A DNA stretch of 15,534 nucleotides from Hemicentrotus pulcherrimus (Eukaryota > Echinodermata > Echinoidea > Camarodonta > Strongylocentrotidae), in NCBI GenBank assembly GCA_003118195.1, contig BEXV01001415.1, positions 65,777 to 81,310 of the forward strand, written 5' to 3'. A program made the position numbers and the translations under genes. Below are positions 9,005-15,534 of this stretch, one piece after another; position 1 is the stretch's first letter; each line of letters opens with the position of its first letter. The notes under the pieces are model-generated. The model was given only the letters and a program-made list of their open reading frames with translations. It did no database searches and was not told the DNA's origin.

Positions 9005-12000
9005 CTAAAATAAATGCAAAATTGATTCACTGTAAGTATCATTTAAACCTAGATTCAGACAAAAACAGTTGAAATTGAGTTAATCCTGAATAGTGCCATG
9101 TAATGGTTACAGGACATACATGTAGTAATTGCCAGGGACAAGTTAATGAGAATTAGTGAATCCTTGCCACAAATGTATTTCTCTGTATGAGACTGTAGCT
9201 CAGTATATCAAAATCAATATTTGTAATTATAATCTAATGAAAGAATCATTAGTGGAGAAATGACAGAACTCTCATATTTTTGAATGTATTTGTGTCAATT
9301 TGCATTAATGAGTTACTGAATTGTGTAGAGAAGATTAAAAAACCTAGCCCTATCAGATTGAAATACATGTAAAGGAGAAGAAATTAACTGTTTTGACATA
9401 AGCAGATAAACAGGTTTGACAAATAGAAGATACTTACTGTTTTGAAAAGATAAGCAGATAAAAAGGTTTGACTAGTAGAAGATACTTACTGTTTTGACGT
9501 GGTAAGCAGATAAACAGGTTTGACTAGTAGAAGATACTTACTGTTTTGTCATAATAAGCAGATAAACAGGTTTGACTAGTAGAAGATACTTACTGTTTTG
9601 ACAAGATAAGCAGATAAACAGGTTTGACTAGTAGAAGATACTTACTGTATTGACAAGATAAGCAGATCAACAGGTTTGACTAGTAGAAGATACTTACTGT
9701 TTTGACATGATAAGCAGATAAACGAGTTTGACTAGTCAAAGATACTTACTATTTTTGACATAATAAGCAGATAAACAGGTTTAACTAGTAGAAGATACTT
9801 ACTGTTTTGACATGATAAGCAGATAAACAGGTTTGACCAGTAGAAGGTAGATGAGCGGTAAGATGACAAAGATGATGTGACCAATGTAATGAACAGCTGC
9901 ATAGACCTGAGCGGTAGAAACAAATATAACAAGATTCTCTCAGTTTCTTATTAAAAAATCATAACACTTTTCCTTTTGTTCACAAATTTACTAATTCACT
10001 AATAGCCAAGCAAAGAGGCATAGCTTATTATTTGATTTTACCAAAAATGAACAATATTTTTTCTTAAAATGCTTGCACTTCTTAACAATATATCAATGTT
10101 GTGTACAGAACTTTAATGGGAAATTTAATATCCTATCAGTTGATACCAAATTGTTTATATCTAACTTAATTCAAGCATGAACACTTTTGTAAAATAAGAA
10201 TGCCTTCCTCAATTCCTTTACGTTGTATTCCTCAATTTTTCTAATAAAAGAATAAGAATCAATCCTGAACAAAAGATCTAATTTTCTCAAAAAGTTTCTA
10301 CAGTAGCAAATAATAACTAGACTGTAATTTGTCACTGCTGATGAATTAGGTGATCTGCAGCAGATCTGAAACCACAAAGAAGTGATTGCCAGAAGACATC
10401 TAACATACAATCAACAATCACTCACAGAAAGAGGTGCTGTAGTTCACACTCATATTCAAATGATGGAATTACCCCATGGTGAAAATATCAATATATATGT
10501 GAAAATAGGCAACTTGTTTGTATAAATTACTATAAAGTAATGAATAAGCGATTTCTCATTAAAAAAATTATACAACTGTAATCTTCTTTATGCATGTCAA
10601 TATCCATGCAAAATTTTGCATCGATTGGACCTTCCATGACTGAGATCTATGGGGGGGGGGCCTCTTCAAAATGTTTCAATGTGCAAACCTGCACTGTTGG
10701 CTCGACATGATTTTCAATTTATTTTTTTTGTTAGCCATCAATGAAAAATGTTAAACAGTTGTATTTGGTTATTAAGACACATTCCCATAGTTTAATAATA
10801 TACTTACTGGATTATAGTCCGCAAAGATGAGTAACTGGAAACCAATGAATGGGTAAGCAAACCCTAAAAGCATGAGAACTCTTAGCAAGGGAAACACAAG
10901 CATGTACCCAACGGGATAAGAGGCTAGCGGCTTAAACCCAAGCATCCTCCAAAACTCCACTAGCTGAAGAAAACAATAAAGAAAAGGTTTTAAAGATAGT
11001 AAAACATGCAGCTCCACAGCATAATAGCTTCTTGTTTCCCCTTTTAAGTAAATTGACGTTGGGCCACGTTTCCAAATTTCTTACAGAATTACAAGCATTT
11101 TTTTGCATGAAAAGGAGAGATTGACACTAAGTGTCAAATAAAAATCGGAGGACCATACATTTATGTAGCTTAAGCCGCGTTAAATGCCTCGGTGTCCACT
11201 TCTATGATATGCCTATGACATTGTTATCATGAATAATTGCCAATCACCTTCTTTACCAAATTAGAATACTGGATTTAGAATTTGTACAAATAAGAAATCT
11301 TGTCCTGTATACTGCTACTTCGGAATATGATCTTGACCTGACTAAAAGGGTGCCCCATCTATAGAAGAGTATTTTCATCAAGAACATTGATGAAAATGTC
11401 CCCTCTTGTAATGAGAAAGGTGCCCATCCCGAGGTGCAAATATACATTTTTGTACACTGGCAGCTGCCCTTTGGCGTAATTTAATAGAAATATCACCTTG
11501 CTATGCCTTTTAGAGATGTTACAGTTCTAAAAATATATTTTAAAAATGCTGTTTGTTATGTCAGATAACATTTCCTATAAAACATAAGCAATACATTGAC
11601 TGTTCTTATTTTATGATGGAAGCATTACCCTTGCCCTAAATATCAAACAGAAGCACAAGGATCCTCTCTAGGGTGTTAGATATTATTTTCCTTTCGGGTC
11701 ATGTTTACATGTGAACCTACAAATTTCATTGTTTTATCAAAATTTGGTACAGTTTGAGTTTTTACATGTCAGTTTCAAAATGCTGGGACTCTGTATTGCA
11801 TGTACTTATGGATGCCATTTGAAAGCACATTACATGAACTTTTTAGAAAGTGGATGCTTATCGTAGAGCAAATAGCTTAATAACAATGTATTTCTTTTTT
11901 TCTCCCTTGGATGGGGTGTAGTACTTACAGTTTCCTCACTCAGAAGCTCAAAGAACTCAAAGACGAAAGCATGCAAGTATCCAGTGTAAGGCCCATGCCA

Positions 12001-15000
12001 CATTGCTAGAAAAAGGAGCGTTGAAGCTTGAGACACAGGCCTAGAATCAAGAAACCTCAGGCGCTGGTAGATATGCCTGCATGCAAATCGTCAACAATAC
12101 AAGAGAAATAGGTCAATGCAAACATCAATCAACTTTTGTTCTTCAAATTAACAAAGCTGTATGTTTTTTCTTGCCATATTGGTTAAATAAAAGAGTCTTG
12201 CATCTGCAACTATATATAAGGAGAGGAATTAAGTCAAAATACTTAAAAGGAAAAACAATGATTTTTTAACCAATCAACATGATGATGAATCAAAGAATTA
12301 TAAAGCTTACTCTCCTTTTTTCTTTTTTTTCAAGTCATGGAATAATTATCAGGATCTATCAGCACTCTAAACTACTAACCTTCTAGCCCAGTGATTGGTC
12401 TAGACATGTTAAGATGCTATCAACTCTCTTAATGACTAACTTCCAGGCCTAGTGATTGGCCTTCACATTACAAGGTTCTTTCAGCTTTATTAATGACTAA
12501 CCTTCAAGCCCAGTGATTGGTCTAGACATGTTAAGATGCTATCAACCCTCTTAATGACTAACTTCCAGGCCTAGTGATTGGCCTTCACATTACAAGGTTC
12601 TATCAGCTTTCTTAATGACTAACCTTCGAGCCCAGTAATTAGTCTTGACATTATAAGAAGCTATCAGCTCTCTGAATGTTGTTGAAGTCTCATAGTTCAA
12701 AACATTGACATTTTCACAGTGATCCCATCGACTCTCACCATCCTTGTTGATCCCATTATAACCCAAGCCAGTCAGAATACAGCTTCCTTCCTGATAATGA
12801 TAAATAAATTGTCAAATAATTTTTACATCATCATAAGAGCATGTACACTGCCTTCCAAAAGTTTGGGTACACCTGTATTTAGTACTGGTTTTCACAATCA
12901 CCTTAATTTTTTTTACTATCAGATTTGTGCCAGATGCCCGGGGTGTGCCCTGCTCTGGTCACTGTCAGGGGCTGGTTCTTTAATGAGAAGTCTCTATGAT
13001 ACTTGAAAAAAATTGAGATATGGGCATCTCTTGAAATATCAATATTCATTCAATCATTCTTTTACATGTAAGAGTAACACAAAAGCAAAGAACAAAGAAA
13101 TACTTTTGCATGAATAAAAAGAAAATGAAAAAGCAGGCATGATTGCCTCATGAAACAATTTACACTGAACTAATGCAATTTAAACGCTGATGACTACTCT
13201 TTGAAACCAAATTGTTGCAATGCAACAAATCTTATGATAAATGAAATGTGGGTGATTACGAAAAATCAGTTCTTATTTCATGTCTACCCAAACTATTGGA
13301 GGGTAGTGTACACATTTTAAAGAAAAGTGATCTTGACCAGGTCCACCCCATAGCAACTAGTACAAAAATATAGTGTGAACCAGATGACCTTTACTACATG
13401 TGTAACAATCTTCAAAAACCTAATTACTCGTGGTTTTGTGTAAAGATTTGACAAACTTAAGACATAAAAGAGAAAAGTAAAAAATTACCCATACATGTGG
13501 GTAATTGATTTTTTAACATAAAAAGTTCAAATGCTTAACTATTTTAAAGGGGGTGTAGCATGGTAAATACTAGTTAACTCCATCTAACACTTCTTTTAGA
13601 CAATTGCATTTAAACAGATGGACTTGATTAACAGTCAGCGTGTGCTTTGGTTTTGCATATGTTGCACCCACGTGAAAACTGCAATAGCGTCGTGCGTAGT
13701 CAAGTTATACCCCATTGGCCCCGAGTCTGGCAACGGGAAAGACACGTAGTCTTGTCATGCTACACCCCCTTTATAGGTTATTTCACCACTTTCAATTCCA
13801 GCCAGGTTTTATATCACAGGTATACAGTTTGTACCATAATAGCTAACAGCATAACAACGTCAACAACACTTTTAAAAATTAGACTGTAACCAGTCAAAAA
13901 ATAGTACTAGAGATTTGCTGTGCCATTTGAAAACAGAGTAGAATACTTACAGCCATGACCCATGAGGTGATGTACTTGCTTCTATCAAAGATACCCCAGA
14001 GGAGGATAGCTAGCACTTGACTGGGAAAGGAGGAGTGCTGGGGAAAAAAAGAAACATCCGAATATCAAAGTCTGACATAAAATTTGTACATTTTGTCATC
14101 ACTATATTTAATATTGAGGAAAAATATGTAGGTTTAAAAAAAAATCACTCTTCTCTTTGGAACTTAACAACATATTTGACGAGAGACTCAAAAATGTCAA
14201 CTTGTAGGACTTTGGTGTCAAACCTAGAAAAACATAATGTGTTTTGATTGAAATCTACACACATGTATGAAAATAAGTAAGGAGAAGAGTGAACAAAAAT
14301 AAAGAGGGTGTAAAGTGAAAGGGTAAGGCTTTGTAAAAATTAACATAAATAATGATGAAAAATATTCTGTTCTTTAAAATCTTAGTCCCAATTGTATTCT
14401 AAGTCACACAGAATAAAAATTGGACAGGCAATAAAGAAACCCCAGTATTTTTGTTGTTGTTGTAATTTTCATTACATTTTCCTCTTCTTGCATAAGTAAT
14501 GAACCATCATATTCTATGTGGAAATTTCAAAGTGGTCACTTAGCCCTATCAGAAAAAAAAAGGAATTTCATAAATTTATACCTCTATGACCTTTGACTTA
14601 ATGCTTATACCAAGATATAATTGGATCATCTTCCTATGGGGATACATATTTATCACCAAGTTTGGAATTCATAACACAAGTGGCTCTTGAGATATCAGGA
14701 TAATGAGAAAGTGGGACTCACAACCCTAAAACATAATGCCTCTGGCGCCACTTATCTATATCTTTAAATTGTTTTGGTTGAGGCACAAAAATGAGTTCTA
14801 AACCTATTGAGCAATTTTAATGATCCTTTCATGCATCAATCAACCCTGATTCATCTATCGATTCACTGTATCCTTACAATAAATAATTCATTCCTTGATA
14901 TATCATAACATCAATCTTTCAATGTTTACCATGAATCTGTCACTCTTGAGGTATGTTTGACTGTAGATGGGAAGACAGAAGATGGTCAAACCAAGATAAA

Positions 15001-15112
15001 TCAGACCCTGTATGAACCTCTTCAAAGCAGGTCGTAGGTTAGAGGGATTCTCCATCTCTCCCTTTGGTAACAACTGTTGATTCGCCAGGTACAAGTACTG
15101 CCGCATTGAGAA
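8980..15112 (-). CDS. LPCAT3: Lysophospholipid acyltransferase, LPCAT3/MBOAT5-like (5' end outside window)
   Basis: Seven exons join in phase on the minus strand: 15112-14930, 14037-13951, 12790-12624, 12076-11929, 10963-10808, 9906-9803, 9004-8980. They give 289 residues ending at TGA. MBOAT enzymes of this branch move an acyl group from acyl-CoA to lysophosphatidylcholine in the ER membrane. The sequence shows the family blocks in order: FSM...ALKRF near the start, SKYITSW, EGSCILTGLGYNG, a TNYW asparagine block, FLAMWHG with the active-site histidine, then hydrophobic membrane segments. The His lies 32 and 36 residues after two Asn, the spacing I recall for vertebrate LPCAT3. The family is about 490 residues long, so roughly 200 N-terminal residues are missing. 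The last residues are AKSE, with Lys at -3, a weak ER-retrieval-like end. MBOAT1/2/7 are less likely because the TGLGYNG and WHG surroundings resemble LPCAT3 and insect nessy. Orthology is from remembered family motifs, not from a search. Confidence 0.9.
9005..9383 (-). other. LPCAT3: Non-repetitive part of intron F-G
   Basis: The 3' part of the 798-bp intron between exons F and G. AT-rich, ending in TTTATTTTAG at exon G. No inner exon seen. Confidence 0.7.
9384..9848 (-). repeat. 52-bp tandem array built from exon F 3' end plus donor
   Basis: Donor blocks (GATACTTAC on the plus strand, GTAAGTATC on the gene strand) start at 9429, 9481, 9533, 9585, 9637, 9689, 9741 and 9794. The steps are 52 bp, with one of 53. 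Each unit is 46 nt matching the end of exon F followed by the donor hexamer. The copy at 9794 is the real exon border. A ninth, distal unit carries a decayed donor (GTTAAT, 9384-9389). The nine-base donor block is identical in all eight copies, while the exon-derived part carries scattered changes. The unit length is not a multiple of three. Confidence 0.95.
9803..9906 (-). CDS. LPCAT3: LPCAT3-like exon F (last membrane helix)
   Basis: This exon is 104 nt, beginning in phase 0 and ending after two bases of a Gln codon. The acceptor is CTACCGCTCAG|GTCTATG and the donor ACA|GTAAGTATC. It encodes VYAAVHYIGHIIFVILPLIY then LLLVKPVYLLIMSK, a helix near the C-terminus as in LPCAT3. Its last 46 nt plus GTAAGT form the unit of a 52-bp tandem array in the following intron. 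I chose the donor nearest the acceptor. Read-through past it hits a stop at once (CAG TAA). Confidence 0.85.
9907..10807 (-). other. LPCAT3: Intron E-F of the LPCAT3-like gene
   Basis: A 901-bp intron with a run of ten G at 10651-10660 and no copied exon ends like those in the two arrayed introns. The minus-strand frame at 10171-10410 has no splice support. Confidence 0.75.
10808..10963 (-). CDS. LPCAT3: LPCAT3-like exon E (membrane segment)
   Basis: This is a 156-nt, 52-codon exon in phase 0. The acceptor is TTTTCTTCAG|CTAGTG and the donor CCA|GTAAGTATA. It encodes LVEFWRMLGFKPLASYPVGY, then a long hydrophobic stretch MLVFPLLRVLMLLGFAYPFI and FADYNP. It matches in place the segment after the WHG block of LPCAT3, where one or two membrane helices follow. 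Confidence 0.88.
10964..11928 (-). other. LPCAT3: Intron D-E of the LPCAT3-like gene
   Basis: A 965-bp intron. It contains a perfect 11-bp hairpin (ATTTTCATCAA, five-base loop, TTGATGAAAAT) at 11371-11397. GGTGCCC-type words lie on both sides of it (near 11350 and 11420), perhaps the remains of a small element. No exon-end array. Confidence 0.75.
11929..12076 (-). CDS. LPCAT3: LPCAT3-like exon D (active-site His)
   Basis: This exon is 148 nt. Its first base completes the Arg codon split with exon C and it ends in phase 0. The acceptor is TTGCATGCAG|GCATATC and the donor ACT|GTAAGTACT. It encodes HIYQRLRFLDSRPVSQ, then STLLFLAMWHGPYTGYLHAF. The WHG histidine (codon 11995-11997) is the catalytic residue of MBOAT acyltransferases, and the flanking FLA.WHG..GY pattern is diagnostic of the family. 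Confidence 0.93.
12318..12678 (-). repeat. 61-bp tandem array built from exon C 3' end plus donor
   Basis: GTTAGT donors (plus-strand ACTAAC) start at 12374, 12435, 12496, 12557 and 12618, each 61 bp apart. The unit is 55 nt resembling the end of exon C plus the donor hexamer. The one at 12618 is the real exon border. Units alternate in two types. Units 1 and 3 differ by about two bases, and so do units 2 and 4, while the types differ from each other at many sites, so there is a 122-bp dimer on top. A further worn copy is visible at about 12318-12373. The reading frame is not kept: the first extra unit contains an in-frame TAA. Confidence 0.93.
12624..12790 (-). CDS. LPCAT3: LPCAT3-like exon C (conserved Asn region)
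   Basis: This exon is 167 nt, starting in phase 0 and ending after two bases of an Arg codon. The acceptor is ATTATCAG|GAAGGA and the donor AAG|GTTAGT. It encodes EGSCILTGLGYNG, RWDHCENVNV and SYNVKTNYWAR. The Asn codons at 12650-12652 and 12638-12640 are the candidates for the conserved MBOAT asparagine. The last 55 nt, including both codons, together with the donor hexamer, are the unit of the 61-bp array that fills part of the next intron. Confidence 0.9.
12846..13308. mobile_element. Tc1/mariner-type MITE in intron B-C
   Basis: The element has inverted ends. The left reads CACTGCCTTCCAAAAGTTTG. The right, on the other strand, reads CACTACCCTCCAATAGTTTG. Similarity continues inward for about 65-70 bp. 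Each end is flanked by TA (12844-12845 and 13309-13310), the target duplication of Tc1/mariner insertions. The 463-bp body has no transposase reading frame, so it is a non-autonomous copy. TCCAAAAGTTTGGG-type ends are common in this superfamily. Confidence 0.82.
13545..13773. mobile_element. MITE-like element with perfect 18-bp inverted ends
   Basis: TAAAGGGGGTGTAGCATG at 13545-13562 is perfectly inverted at 13756-13773, enclosing 193 bp with no convincing coding capacity. It lies in the same intron as the Tc1-like MITE, 237 bp away. I see no clear target duplication, so the superfamily is unknown. A fold-back repeat of another origin is possible. Confidence 0.65.
13951..14037 (-). CDS. LPCAT3: LPCAT3-like exon B
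   Basis: This is an 87-nt, 29-codon exon, phase 0 at both ends. The acceptor is a pyrimidine tract plus CCCCAG|CACTCC and the donor is GCT|GTAAGTATT. It encodes HSSFPSQVLAILLWGIFDRS followed by KYITSWVMA. The LLWG...KY.T.W pattern is a recognisable membrane segment of the LPCAT3 branch. It is too short to call alone, but its phase and place between exons A and C make it secure. Confidence 0.88.
14585..14720. repeat. Probable old dispersed repeat in intron A-B
   Basis: The stretch has the words TGACCTTTGAC, ATCACCAAGTTTGGAA and GGCTCTTGAGATATC in order. I recall this arrangement from abundant dispersed repeats of marine invertebrates. There is no second copy in the window to prove it. It contains a TGACCT-T-TGACTT direct repeat at 14587-14599. 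Confidence 0.4.
14930..15112 (-). CDS. LPCAT3: LPCAT3-like exon A (first visible)
   Basis: This exon is 183 nt, 61 codons, phase 0 at both ends. The acceptor reads CATTGCAG|TTCTCAATG and the donor ATG|GTAAAC. It encodes FSMRQYLYLANQQLL, then NLRPALKRF and a hydrophobic segment GLIYLGLTIFCLPIY. In LPCAT3 relatives this block follows a GPQ that would end the previous exon, which is off the window. The ATG inside FSM is not a start: family alignment needs about 200 residues before it. Confidence 0.88.
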
Positions 15113-15414
15113 CTGCAATGTAAACCATAGGTTGATTAGCAAATAATCTGCTATGAATGTATTTGAACACTTATTTATAAATACCCAAAACAAGTTGAAC
15201 GCTACTACGTCTCCAACATGCCTCCGACTGCATTCAAATTTATTCTTTCGTTTATCACTAAAATGTTCAGGATACATTGTATTTCAGCATGACAATTCCT
15301 ATACATATGGTAAATGGGGCTAACAAATGGCAAAAGCTAGTCAACGATTAATGAGGCTAAAACACACAATTTCATGACCACTGACAGATTACTTAATAAT
15401 TAACTAGATGGAAA

Positions 15415-15434
15415 TTCGACTGCGCGCAGTCGAA
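15415..15434. repeat. Perfect 20-bp palindrome, possible repeat end
   Basis: TTCGACTGCGCGCAGTCGAA reads the same on both strands. It is followed by GATGCCTCCGCCATAG, which is GC-richer than its surroundings. It may be the end of a transposon reaching beyond the window, but the partner end is not visible. Confidence 0.6.
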
Positions 15435-15534
15435 AATGATGCCTCCGCCATAGAGCAATTTTACAAACCAAAACAGAAACAATTTCTAAAATTCAAGTTT
15501 GATTGTAATCCATCTTTGGGCTTTAATGATAATT

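Noticed and set aside
9384..9848. CRISPR-like array
   Set aside because: Units are contiguous copies without unique spacers and match the neighbouring exon. The genome is eukaryotic.
9732..9932. 66-codon minus-strand frame repeating LLLVKPVYLLIMSK as a peptide-repeat protein
   Set aside because: The repeat comes from the 52-bp array, which is not a multiple of three. The frame exists only because one unit is 53 bp, and it ignores the exon F acceptor and donor.
12719..13006. 95-codon plus-strand frame at 12719-13006
   Set aside because: It runs antisense across exon C and into the Tc1-like MITE, with no family resemblance.
14903..15277. Reading the 124-codon minus-strand frame as a complete gene starting at its first ATG
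   Set aside because: Only 15112-14930 is an exon. The upstream part crosses an acceptor into intron and the downstream end runs past a donor.

Overview
This is animal nuclear DNA. It is AT-rich, mostly non-coding, and has GT-AG introns, a long GA microsatellite and several miniature inverted-repeat transposons. Frequent TACATGTA-type words and the repeat style suggest a marine invertebrate. An echinoderm such as a sea urchin is my best guess, but a mollusc or another invertebrate deuterostome is not excluded. Nothing bacterial or viral was recognised.

The one gene I can read with confidence lies on the minus strand, from 15112 down to 8980. It is the C-terminal ~289 residues of a membrane-bound O-acyltransferase (MBOAT) closest to LPCAT3/MBOAT5, the lysophosphatidylcholine acyltransferase of the Lands cycle. 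Seven exons join in phase with good splice sites and end at a TGA. The conserved Asn region and the active-site WHG histidine are both present. Roughly the first 200 residues should lie beyond the right edge of the window.

The most striking structure is in this gene. Two different exons have had their last 46 or 55 coding bases, plus the first six intron bases (the 5' splice site), copied again and again into the following intron. Exon 9803-9906 is followed by a 52-bp array with eight intact GTAAGT donors. Exon 12624-12790 is followed by a 61-bp array with five GTTAGT donors and a 122-bp dimer pattern. In both cases the repeated block ends at about intron position +6. Downstream donors would add early stops, so the arrays look like rows of decoy 5' splice sites.

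Left of the stop codon, about 5490-8896 is a head-to-tail duplication with a unit of about 1.74 kb. It contains a ~300-bp core almost identical between copies, and an AATAAA signal present in both copies on the gene's strand. It may form a long 3' UTR with two polyadenylation sites.

The left third (1-5490) has no gene I can name. It holds a possible last coding codons plus 3' UTR of a plus-strand gene (3-253), an orphan exon-like open stretch (734-905), a ~400-bp dispersed repeat in two copies (one with a perfect 20-bp inverted repeat), a GA/G-rich tract, and a 257-bp MITE. Two more MITEs sit in one intron of the acyltransferase gene.
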